This document shows, piece after piece, positions 9,657-17,218 of a DNA stretch of 64,000 nt. The DNA is from Hanstruepera ponticola (GTDB taxonomy: Bacteria > Bacteroidota > Bacteroidia > Flavobacteriales > Flavobacteriaceae), in NCBI RefSeq assembly GCF_012931685.1, contig NZ_JABANC010000004.1, positions 124,001 through 188,000 of the forward strand. The letters run 5' to 3'. The position numbers and the translations under genes are program-made. The notes beneath the pieces were generated by a model. It was not told where the DNA came from. It was given only the letters and a program-made list of their open reading frames with translations, and did not search any database. Positions within the stretch are counted from its first letter, which is position 1. Each line of letters begins with the position of its first letter.

Positions 9657-11759
9657 GTGAGTACTAATCTTCAAACACCAATAGATTATCTAAAAGGCGT
9701 AGGCCCAAATCGCGCAGAATTACTACGCAAAGAGCTCGGCATTCACACCTATCAAGATTTAATTAATCTATTTCCTAATCGGTATTTAGATCGAACGAAG
9801 TATTATAAAATCAATGAATTACAGCGTAATACTGCCGAAGTTCAAATTATTGGGAAAATTATCAAGTTTGAAGAAATCGCACAAAAACGCGGCAAACGAC
9901 TTGTAGCTACGTTTCAGGATGATACAGGCATTATGGAATTGGTGTGGTTTCGTGGACACAAATGGATTAGAGAAAACCTCAAACTCAATACCGAATACGT
10001 GGTTTTCGGGAAGACCAATTGGTTTAATGGTAAGTTTTCCATGCCTCACCCAGATATGGAATTACTCAAAGATCATCAAACTAGTATTCAGTCGGCCATG
10101 CAAGCCATTTACCCTTCCACTGAAAAGCTAACTAATAAAGGCATTAGCAATCGTGTTGTTCTTAAAATCATGCAACAACTGTTTACAGAAACTAAAGGAC
10201 GATTTAGCGAAACCTTATCGCCAGAGTTATTAGAAAATCAGAGATTAATATCAAAAAGTGAAGCACTTTTTAATATTCATTTTCCTCAAAATCAAGAGTT
10301 ACTTTCAAAGGCTCAATATCGTCTAAAATTTGAAGAATTATTCTACATTCAATTACAGCTCATTCTTAAAAATCTCATTCATAAATCTAAAATTAAAGGC
10401 TTTCCTTTTTCTCAAGTTGGTGATTATTTCAACTCATTTTTTTCACAACATTTACCATTCGAATTAACCCATGCACAAAAACGTGTTTTAAAAGAAATAA
10501 GACAGGATTTAGGCAGTAACGCGCAAATGAATCGACTATTGCAAGGCGATGTTGGCTCCGGGAAGACCATTGTAGCCTTCATGTCAATGCTCATGGCACT
10601 TGACAATGGTTTTCAAGCTTGCTTAATGGCTCCGACTGAAATTTTGTCAGTACAACACTATAACGGATTATATGATTGGTGTAACAAACTGAATATCAGT
10701 ATAAAAATACTAACAGGGTCAAGTAACACTTTAGAAAGAAGAGAAATTCATGAAAATTTAGAAAATGGCAATTTACAGATACTTATTGGCACACACGCCC
10801 TACTCGAGGATGTCGTAAAATTCAAAAATTTAGGTCTGGCAATTATTGATGAGCAGCATCGTTTTGGAGTAGCACAGCGAAGTAAATTATGGCATAAAAA
10901 CACCTCGCCACCACACATTTTAGTCATGACGGCTACACCTATTCCAAGAACTTTAGCTATGTCTGTTTATGGCGATTTAGATATTTCAATAATTGATGAA
11001 TTACCTCCTGGGCGACAGCCAGTAAAAACTGTACATCGCTATGATAAAAACAGACTAAAGGTATTCCGGTTTATTAGAGATGAAATAGAAAAAGGACGAC
11101 AAATTTATATCGTTTACCCATTGATACAAGAAAGCGAAAAAATGGATTATAAGGATTTAATGGATGGTTATGCCAGTATTGAACGTGATTTCCCTAAACC
11201 AAAATACCAAATATCCATTGTACATGGCAAAATGAAAGCTGCGGATAAGGACTATGAAATGCAACGTTTCGTAAAGGGCGAAACCCAAATCATGGTAGCA
11301 ACTACTGTAATTGAAGTTGGTGTTAACGTCCCAAATGCATCGGTTATGATAATTGAAAGTGCTGAACGCTTTGGTCTTTCGCAATTACACCAATTGCGAG
11401 GTCGGGTTGGTCGTGGAGCTGAACAAAGCTATTGTATACTTATGACCAGCCATAAATTGAGTAACGACAGTAAAGTAAGAATAGAAACTATGGTGCGGAC
11501 TCATGATGGATTTGAAATTGCAGAGGTGGATTTACGTTTACGTGGGCCCGGTGACATTATGGGGACCCAACAAAGCGGTGTGCTTAATTTAAAAATAGCA
11601 GATTTATTAAAAGATACTGACATCTTGAAATCGGCGCGCTATTATGCACAACAAATTCTTAAAAATGACCCCGCACTATCCTCACCACAAAACAAAGTTC
11701 TACTGCATACGTATAAACAAATGAGTAAATACCGTAACATTTGGAACTATATCAGTTAA
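9657..11759 (+). CDS. recG: ATP-dependent DNA helicase RecG
   Basis: Branch-migrating helicase that regresses stalled forks and processes Holliday junctions. It is 700 residues long, normal for RecG. The N-terminal wedge/OB domain (about residues 1-240) is followed by two RecA-like domains: Walker A G297-DVGSGKT, D398-EQHRFG, TATPIPRT and QLRGRVGRG. The start is GTG at 9657, six bases downstream of TAATTTCG, a one-mismatch match to the TAnnTTTG promoter element, so the transcript might be leaderless. It is divergent from the M1 peptidase gene. Confidence 0.96.
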   Translation: MSTNLQTPIDYLKGVGPNRAELLRKELGIHTYQDLINLFPNRYLDRTKYYKINELQRNTAEVQIIGKIIKFEEIAQKRGKRLVATFQDDTGIMELVWFRGHKWIRENLKLNTEYVVFGKTNWFNGKFSMPHPDMELLKDHQTSIQSAMQAIYPSTEKLTNKGISNRVVLKIMQQLFTETKGRFSETLSPELLENQRLISKSEALFNIHFPQNQELLSKAQYRLKFEELFYIQLQLILKNLIHKSKIKGFPFSQVGDYFNSFFSQHLPFELTHAQKRVLKEIRQDLGSNAQMNRLLQGDVGSGKTIVAFMSMLMALDNGFQACLMAPTEILSVQHYNGLYDWCNKLNISIKILTGSSNTLERREIHENLENGNLQILIGTHALLEDVVKFKNLGLAIIDEQHRFGVAQRSKLWHKNTSPPHILVMTATPIPRTLAMSVYGDLDISIIDELPPGRQPVKTVHRYDKNRLKVFRFIRDEIEKGRQIYIVYPLIQESEKMDYKDLMDGYASIERDFPKPKYQISIVHGKMKAADKDYEMQRFVKGETQIMVATTVIEVGVNVPNASVMIIESAERFGLSQLHQLRGRVGRGAEQSYCILMTSHKLSNDSKVRIETMVRTHDGFEIAEVDLRLRGPGDIMGTQQSGVLNLKIADLLKDTDILKSARYYAQQILKNDPALSSPQNKVLLHTYKQMSKYRNIWNYIS

Positions 11760-11795
11760 AAAAGCTCAACCATATGGCTAAGCTTTTAATACAAA
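11760..11795 (+). terminator. weak hairpin after recG
   Basis: AAAAGCT at the recG stop pairs with AGCTTTTAA about 15 bases later; the inner stem (AACCAT with ATGGCT) has mismatches. It is plausible as a terminator but imperfect. Confidence 0.35.
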
Positions 11796-11820
11796 ACTAT
11801 TAGTGATTAGATTGATGACA

Positions 11821-12906
11821 CTATAATGCACCTAATTCTTTTAGGTGTTTTTCTGAATTAGCCTTAACATTAGCCGGCGGGTTCATTGAGAGTGACTTTT
11901 TAAAGTTTTTAATGGCTTTTTGGTTTTCACCCATATTCTTGTAACATTCTCCGAGACTATCATATCCATTGGGATCATCAGGATGTCTAACAATATTTTC
12001 TTTAAAAAAGGCAACAGCGCGCTCATAATCTTTAGCATTCATCATCTGATAGCCTAAAGCATTTAACTGTTGTTTGTTTGCCATACCCGATGCTTCATCC
12101 ATAAGTGCAGCATATTCATCGGTTCGACCAAGTTTGTTTAAAATCTGACCTTTGATAGCCAAATTATTAAACGTTTTTTGGCTATAAAAATTGCCAGAAA
12201 TTGCACCATCAATCCAGCCCAGTGCTTCATTTAGGTCTCCTCCATTATTAAGCGCATAAGCTGCAGCCTGCTCCCAATTTTGACGATTGAAACCGAATTG
12301 ACCATTCGATTTTGCTCGAAATTCATCCAATACAACATCAGTGACATCGACGGCAATTTTGAAGGGAAATTCTTTGTCTCCCCAAACTAATGACGCTATG
12401 GCATCGTTCGTATTTACAGTATTAAACTCAAATGTAAGTAGTTCATGATGTTGAGCTTTTTTAGTTGAAATATTCGCACGAAGTGCATCACGCTTCTGAT
12501 CATAATAAAAACTACCCCAAGCCTGATTATCCTTAGAGAGAATAAGTGTAGCTTCGTTATTTGGTTTAACTTCAAAAAAAAGCGCATAAGTACCTGCCTT
12601 AATGGGCTTGCCTTCTACATAGGCATCATGACTAAATGTAATGGTTGTGTTTTCATTTGCACCTGCCCGCCATGGCGCTGCAGTAGCCGTTCCAAAACCT
12701 AAATTATTCATACCATAAGGCACTAATGATCCCCAAATTTCTCGACCATTAACGCTAGGTCTAGAATAGGTAATACTGATATCAGTAATTCCAACACGCT
12801 GGGTAACTGTAGCAAGCTGACTACCGCGTGGCGTGTTTAATTGTGCTTGAGCCGAAGTACTATATACTAATAAAAGTAAAACGACATAAAAGTTGATTTT
12901 TTTCAT
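11821..12906 (-). CDS. exported DUF2911 protein with C-terminal TPR repeats
   Basis: A 361-residue protein with a signal peptide (about residues 1-21, cleaved after AQA). The first half is a DUF2911 domain: RVGITDISITYSRPSVNGREIWGSLVPYG, GANENTTITFS and GTYALFF. The second half is helical, with at least two tetratricopeptide-like repeats near the end (YERAVAFFKENIVRHPDD, GYDSLGECYKNMGENQKAIKNFKKSL). DUF2911 proteins are common in Bacteroidota; the biochemical role is unknown. It is expected in the periplasm. The gene is divergent from the photolyase cluster, and the palindromes between them could serve both. Confidence 0.85.
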   Translation of the reverse strand: MKKINFYVVLLLLVYSTSAQAQLNTPRGSQLATVTQRVGITDISITYSRPSVNGREIWGSLVPYGMNNLGFGTATAAPWRAGANENTTITFSHDAYVEGKPIKAGTYALFFEVKPNNEATLILSKDNQAWGSFYYDQKRDALRANISTKKAQHHELLTFEFNTVNTNDAIASLVWGDKEFPFKIAVDVTDVVLDEFRAKSNGQFGFNRQNWEQAAAYALNNGGDLNEALGWIDGAISGNFYSQKTFNNLAIKGQILNKLGRTDEYAALMDEASGMANKQQLNALGYQMMNAKDYERAVAFFKENIVRHPDDPNGYDSLGECYKNMGENQKAIKNFKKSLSMNPPANVKANSEKHLKELGAL

Positions 12907-12972
12907 AATACATTGAATTAATTAGTTGTTATGAAGTTAGACACAAATCAAAGGCCTAGTTGTTAGTATTCT

Positions 12973-13003
12973 GTTAATTAACACTAATCAACTGTTAATT
13001 AAC
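12973..13003. promoter_or_regulatory. two tandem palindromes GTTAATTAAC, 21 bp apart
   Basis: The perfect 10-bp palindrome GTTAATTAAC occurs at 12973-12982 and again at 12994-13003. The repeat distance is 21 bases, two helical turns, so both face the same side of DNA. The preceding CT is also shared. They lie in the divergent gap between the DUF2911 gene and the TetR-type regulator gene, which suggests operator sites. The protein that binds is not known. Confidence 0.5.
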
Positions 13004-13026
13004 GCTTTATTAAGAAGTTATTTTTT

Positions 13027-13056
13027 TGCTGAATCCAAAATAATAATGTACTTTTG
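13027..13056 (+). promoter_or_regulatory. promoter of the TetR-photolyase cluster
   Basis: TTG at 13027-13029 and TACTTTTG at 13049-13056 with a 19-base spacer match the Bacteroidota consensus in full. The predicted transcription start, near 13062, falls inside the palindrome at 13060-13079. Confidence 0.7.
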
Positions 13057-13059
13057 TCT

Positions 13060-13079
13060 AACTTTATAAAAATAAAGTT
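13060..13079. promoter_or_regulatory. palindromic operator candidate over the transcription start
   Basis: AACTTTAT at 13060-13067, four A residues, and ATAAAGTT at 13072-13079 form a perfect inverted repeat with 8-base arms. It overlaps the predicted transcription start and ends 13 bases before the TetR-type start codon. This is the size and placement expected of an autorepressor site of a TetR-family protein. Binding is inferred, not shown. Confidence 0.5.
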
Positions 13080-13092
13080 GAACAAAACTATT

Positions 13093-13749
13093 ATGGGAAA
13101 GAAAAAAAATATATCAAAAAAGGACATCATTTCATTCTATATGGAATATGTTCTAGAAAACCACAAAAAACCGGAATCAGTATATGCATTTGCAAAAGCT
13201 TATAATTTCGAAGAAACGCTCTTTTATAAGCATTACGGGACTTTAAACGCTATTGAACCTGAAATTTTCACTGAAATTTTCAATAGCACCATCCAGGTCT
13301 TAAATGCGAGTAAAGACTATTTAGAATATGATGCCAGACATAAATTGTTAAGTTTTTATTACACCTTTTTTGAGAATTTAACTGCTAACAGAAGTTATGT
13401 ATTAATGGCGCTTTCAGAACATAAGAATAGTCTCAAAAGCATGAAACTATTATCACCATTAAAAAAGGCATTTACGATTTACATTCAACAATTAAAAATT
13501 GAACTTATACAGACTAACCAAGAGCAAATAGATAAAATTCAAGAGGCTGGATTAAAAGAAAGTGCTTGGATTCAAATGCTATTAACACTTAAGTTTTGGA
13601 TGGACGATTCATCGCCTAGCTTTGAAAAGACGGATGTATTTATTGAAAAATCTGTAAATACAACATTTGATTTACTTGATGTCACACCTCTTAAGAGTCT
13701 GATTGACTTTGGAAAATTTATTTTCAAAGAAAAAATTAAAATGCCCTAA
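13093..13749 (+). CDS. TetR-family transcriptional regulator
   Basis: A 218-residue regulator. The N-terminal third holds the short helix-turn-helix region (KKDIISFYMEYVLENHKKPESVYAFAKAYNF, then EETLFYKHYGTLNAIE, with the family-typical FYKHYG at the recognition helix end). The remainder is an all-helical ligand/dimer domain. The start at 13093 (MGKKKNISKKD) is preferred over an in-frame codon at 13054, which would lie inside the promoter. It is the first gene of the photolyase cluster and ends 9 bases before the ABC1 kinase gene. It probably represses its own operon through the palindrome just upstream; the effector is unknown. Confidence 0.85.
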   Translation: MGKKKNISKKDIISFYMEYVLENHKKPESVYAFAKAYNFEETLFYKHYGTLNAIEPEIFTEIFNSTIQVLNASKDYLEYDARHKLLSFYYTFFENLTANRSYVLMALSEHKNSLKSMKLLSPLKKAFTIYIQQLKIELIQTNQEQIDKIQEAGLKESAWIQMLLTLKFWMDDSSPSFEKTDVFIEKSVNTTFDLLDVTPLKSLIDFGKFIFKEKIKMP

Positions 13750-13758
13750 ACATAAGCT

Positions 13759-15066
13759 ATGAAAACTATAGATAAAATTCCGACATCCAAACTACAACGA
13801 GCCTCTAAACTAGTTTCTACCGGAGCCAAGGTTGGCGTAAATTACCTAAAATACTATGGAGATAAAATAACCAAGTCAGAAATTGAAGCCAAAGAAAGAT
13901 TAAATGAAAATAACGCTTCGGATATATATGATGGTTTAAAACAACTAAAAGGAAGTGCCTTGAAAGTCGCTCAAATGTTGAGTATGGAAAAAAGTATCAT
14001 GCCACGTGCTTACGTGGAAAAATTCTCTTTAGCACAATTTTCGGTACCACCACTCTCTCCGCCTCTAGTTGTAAAAACATTCAAAAAATATTTTGAAAAA
14101 CACCCAAATGCGTTATTTGATACCTTTAATGCTACATCAGTTAATGCCGCCAGTATTGGTCAAGTACATATGGCTGAAAAAGATGGTAAAACATTAGCAG
14201 TAAAAATTCAATATCCTGGTGTTGCAGAAAGTATTTCTTCTGATCTAGCTATGGTAAAGCCAATCGCTATGAGTATGTTTAACATTAAAGGAGATGGTTC
14301 TGATAAATATTTTAAAGAAGTTGAAAGCAAATTAATTGAAGAAACCAATTACATACTTGAATTACAGCAAAGCGAAGAAATAGCTGAAGCCTGCAAACAT
14401 ATACCCAATTTAAAATTTCCAAAGTATTATAAACAGTGGTCATCTGAACGTATCATAACTATGGACTACATGAAAGGTGAGCATTTATCTGAGTTCACCT
14501 CTTATAATCAGAACCAAGATTTGTCAAATAAAATTGGTCAAGCACTTTGGGATTTTTATATGTATCAAATTCATAAATTAAAAAAAGTTCATGCCGATCC
14601 ACATCCTGGTAATTTTTTAATCTCAAAGGAAGGCGATTTGATCGTTCTCGATTTTGGGTGTATGAAAACCATTCCAGATGAATTTTATAAACCTTATTTT
14701 GAACTGGCTGACAAAGAAAACATTTCGAATAAAGCGCGCTTCACCGAAAAAATGTATGAACTAGAAATATTAAGACCCGACGATAGTCCCGAGGAAATTG
14801 CTTTTTTCACCGAAATGTTTCATGACATGTTAAGCTTGTTTACACAACCATTACATGAGGCCATTTTTGATTTTTCAAACGCAGATTTTTTTGGAAAAAT
14901 TGCGGATTTAGGAGAGAAATACTCGAAAAACACACAACTGCGTAAAATGAATGGTAACAGAGGTTCGAAACATTTTATCTATATGAATAGGTCATTTTTC
15001 GGTCTATACAATCTCATGTTTGATTTAAAAGCTCAAAATATTAAAATAAAAAACATTGGATTTTAG
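13759..15066 (+). CDS. ABC1/UbiB (AarF)-family atypical kinase
   Basis: A 435-residue protein-kinase-like ATPase of the ABC1/ADCK/UbiB group. Visible are the family-specific helix with LKGSALKVAQMLSM, the alanine-rich nucleotide loop AASIGQVHMAE, the invariant lysine in LAVKIQYPGV, the catalytic segment H278-ADPHPGNF and the metal-binding D298-FG. Family members support ubiquinone or other isoprenoid lipid homeostasis and have ATPase activity rather than clear protein-kinase activity. Flavobacteria use menaquinone, so classical ubiquinone biosynthesis is unlikely. The neighbours suggest a link to light or oxidative stress. Second gene of the cluster; the next start is 6 bases after its stop. 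Confidence 0.9.
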   Translation: MKTIDKIPTSKLQRASKLVSTGAKVGVNYLKYYGDKITKSEIEAKERLNENNASDIYDGLKQLKGSALKVAQMLSMEKSIMPRAYVEKFSLAQFSVPPLSPPLVVKTFKKYFEKHPNALFDTFNATSVNAASIGQVHMAEKDGKTLAVKIQYPGVAESISSDLAMVKPIAMSMFNIKGDGSDKYFKEVESKLIEETNYILELQQSEEIAEACKHIPNLKFPKYYKQWSSERIITMDYMKGEHLSEFTSYNQNQDLSNKIGQALWDFYMYQIHKLKKVHADPHPGNFLISKEGDLIVLDFGCMKTIPDEFYKPYFELADKENISNKARFTEKMYELEILRPDDSPEEIAFFTEMFHDMLSLFTQPLHEAIFDFSNADFFGKIADLGEKYSKNTQLRKMNGNRGSKHFIYMNRSFFGLYNLMFDLKAQNIKIKNIGF

Positions 15067-15072
15067 AATACT

Positions 15073-15342
15073 ATGACGGCAAGAGAATTGGATAGAGTGA
15101 TTGAAATGGCCTGGGAAGATCGAACGCCTTTTGAAGCCATAAAATTTCAATTTAATTTAGTTGAATCTGATGTCATCAAAATCATGCGTAAAGAACTGAA
15201 GCCAAGTTCTTTTAAATTATGGCGAAAACGCGTGAACAGTGGTATAAGTCAAAAGCATTTAAAAAAACGAAATGATTCCGTAACTCGTTTTAAGTGTTCT
15301 CGCCAACGGTCTATTTCTAATAACAAGATTTCAAAAAGATAG
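15073..15342 (+). CDS. DUF2805 (TIGR03643-type) small protein
   Basis: An 89-residue protein. The first 60 residues (MTARELDRVIEMAWEDRTPF, then EAIKFQFNLVESDVIKIMR, ELKPSSFKLWRKRV) match my memory of the DUF2805/TIGR03643 family; the pattern looks like a small helix-turn-helix fold. The tail is basic (KHLKKRND, RFKCSRQRS). Function is unknown. In other bacteria this family often sits beside photolyase-like genes, as here. Its TAG stop (15340-15342) overlaps the ATA that appears to begin the next reading frame. Confidence 0.85.
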   Translation: MTARELDRVIEMAWEDRTPFEAIKFQFNLVESDVIKIMRKELKPSSFKLWRKRVNSGISQKHLKKRNDSVTRFKCSRQRSISNNKISKR

Positions 15343-16442
15343 ATTTCCCGACAGACATAACAGCTATCCAATCACGTATTGAAGGTATTGACCCCATTCA
15401 ATATGCAGCCACAAGAAACTATAAAGATGGCCGACTTACGTATTTAAGTCCTTATATCTCGAGAGGGGTAATTTCAACAGCATATGTGTTTAACTATCTG
15501 AAATCGCTAAATATTTCTTGGTCTTCTTCAGAGAAACTCATTCAAGAATTGGCTTGGCGAGATTACTGGCAACTCGCTTGGAATACTAAAGGTGATACTA
15601 TTTTTAGAGATTTAAAACACGTACAAAACCCTGTATCCAATTATCAGATTTCAAGGGCTGTTGTTAGTGCCAATACAGGTATAATAGAAATAGACCACGC
15701 CATAGAACACTTGTTTGAAACAGGCTATATGCATAATCATATGCGTATGTATGTCGCTTCTTTATGTTGTAATATGGCGCAATCCCATTGGCTTAAACCT
15801 TCTCAATGGCTGTATTACCATTTATTAGATGGTGATTTAGCAAGTAACAGCTTAAGCTGGCAATGGGTCGCTGGCACGAACGCCAATAAGAAATACTACG
15901 CTAATCAAGATAACATCAACAAATACTTTTATAGCAATCAACAAAACACGTTTTTAGATGTTAGTTATGAAAACATTGTAAATCTTGATGTTCCCAAAGT
16001 TTTAACAGAAACCACAAGGTTAGAGCTTTATACTAGTCTCCCTCAAATTGAACATCCAAGCTTAAAGTCAAACCAAAAAACACTGATTTACAATTATTAT
16101 AATTTAGATCCTTTTTGGCGAAAAGATGAGGACGCTCAACGTATCCTGCTTCTTGAACCTCGACTGTTTGATGCATTTCCTGTAAGTAATCCATGCATAG
16201 AATTTGTAATTAATTTATCAAAAAACATATCTGGTATTAAAATCATGGTCGGTAGCTTTGAAGAACTACTAGAACGTGTAGATGACCACAATATTTTTTA
16301 TAAAGAACATCCAACAAACGCCCATTACAAAGGAAACAAAGACCCAAGAGACTGGATGACCAAAGAGACTACATCATATCAATCCTTTTTTGCCTTTTGG
16401 AAACATGCAAAAAAAGAACTTAAATCTAAATGGCAGGAATAA
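15339..16442 (+). CDS. photolyase/cryptochrome-type FAD-binding domain protein with anomalous start
   Basis: Carries the C-terminal FAD-binding half of the photolyase/cryptochrome fold at its N-terminus: YLSPYISRGVIS, ELAWRDYW, HNHMRMYVAS and LDGDLASNSLSWQWVAG with NQDNINKY. The remaining 150 residues (from about 215) are not the usual photolyase C-terminus; see findings. The first canonical start codon is GTG at 15486, but that removes 49 clearly conserved residues (IQSRIEGIDPIQYAATRNYK, DGRLTYLSPYISRG). The open frame extends to a TAA at 15321; the only initiation-like codon at the expected place is ATA at 15339, overlapping the preceding TAG. I annotate from ATA (367 residues); 15486 is the conservative start. 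Probably binds FAD; DNA repair or photoreceptor role not decidable. Confidence 0.75.
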   Translation: MDFPTDITAIQSRIEGIDPIQYAATRNYKDGRLTYLSPYISRGVISTAYVFNYLKSLNISWSSSEKLIQELAWRDYWQLAWNTKGDTIFRDLKHVQNPVSNYQISRAVVSANTGIIEIDHAIEHLFETGYMHNHMRMYVASLCCNMAQSHWLKPSQWLYYHLLDGDLASNSLSWQWVAGTNANKKYYANQDNINKYFYSNQQNTFLDVSYENIVNLDVPKVLTETTRLELYTSLPQIEHPSLKSNQKTLIYNYYNLDPFWRKDEDAQRILLLEPRLFDAFPVSNPCIEFVINLSKNISGIKIMVGSFEELLERVDDHNIFYKEHPTNAHYKGNKDPRDWMTKETTSYQSFFAFWKHAKKELKSKWQE

Positions 16443-16457
16443 CATTGTAATTACCTT

Positions 16458-17090
16458 ATGAGAATAAACGATACTGATATTACTAATTTAGAACGCAAGT
16501 TCAGGCTAAACCTTATAAATTCTATTACTGGCATTAAGCCAGCCAATTTAATAGGAACACGGGCACTAGATGGCACGGATAACGTTGCCATTTTTTCTTC
16601 GGTGGTGCATTTGGGATCACATCCTGCACAACTAGGATTTATAATGCGTCCGCAAAACCCAATTAGTCCCAAAGACACCTATGCCAACATTTTGGAAACT
16701 AAATACTACACCATTAACAGCATATCTGAAACCTTTACTAAAAAAGCGCATTACACATCAGCAAAACTTGAGAAACACCATTCTGAATTTGATGCTATGC
16801 ACATTGACAAATCATTTATAGATAATTTTCATGCGCCTTTTGTGACGCAAAGCCCGATAAAAATTGGCATGAAACATTTAGAAAGTATTCCATTGCCTAA
16901 TGGCTGTATCTTTGTTATTGGTTCTGTTGTTTTATTAGATGTTCCAGATGAAACTATTAATGAATTAGGTCAAATTGATTTAGCTAGCACGCAATCTGCT
17001 GGTATTTCGGGTCTTAATAGTTATTATAGACTTCATAATTTAGCAACCTATCCTTATGTTCGCACGAATGAATTGCCTGATTTCGAATGA
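16458..17090 (+). CDS. flavin reductase-like domain protein
   Basis: A 210-residue protein of the flavin reductase/FMN-binding split-barrel family. Typical features are SITGIKPANLIGTRALDGTDNVAIFSS near residues 22-48, GFIMRP (residues about 60-65), the TYANI-TKYYTIN stretch, and the late GLNSYYRL motif. Family members bind FMN and reduce free flavin or act as flavin stores. In this cluster it could supply or reduce flavin for the two photolyase-type proteins; that is inference from neighbourhood. It starts 15 bases after the previous gene, and its TGA overlaps the ATG of the DUF2256 gene. Confidence 0.88.
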   Translation: MRINDTDITNLERKFRLNLINSITGIKPANLIGTRALDGTDNVAIFSSVVHLGSHPAQLGFIMRPQNPISPKDTYANILETKYYTINSISETFTKKAHYTSAKLEKHHSEFDAMHIDKSFIDNFHAPFVTQSPIKIGMKHLESIPLPNGCIFVIGSVVLLDVPDETINELGQIDLASTQSAGISGLNSYYRLHNLATYPYVRTNELPDFE

Positions 17091-17218
17091 AAAAAAGCGA
17101 GCTACCATCTAAAATATGTCTGACTTGCCAACGGCCTTTTAACTGGCGTAAAAAATGGCAAAAGGACTGGGAACAGGTTAAATATTGTAGTCAAAAATGT
17201 AGAAAACATAAACCATGA
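17087..17218 (+). CDS. DUF2256 zinc-ribbon-like mini-protein
   Basis: A 43-residue protein read from ATG at 17087 to TGA at 17218. It is strongly basic and has two cysteine pairs, C11-x2-C14 (KICLTCQRPF) and C34-x3-C38 (YCSQKCRKHK), with the conserved WRKKW between them; this is the DUF2256 pattern and suggests a small metal-binding module. Its ATG overlaps the previous stop as ATGA, and its TGA overlaps the next ATG as ATGA, so three genes are translationally coupled. DUF2256 genes commonly adjoin photolyase-related genes; the function is unknown. Confidence 0.9.
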   Translation: MKKSELPSKICLTCQRPFNWRKKWQKDWEQVKYCSQKCRKHKP

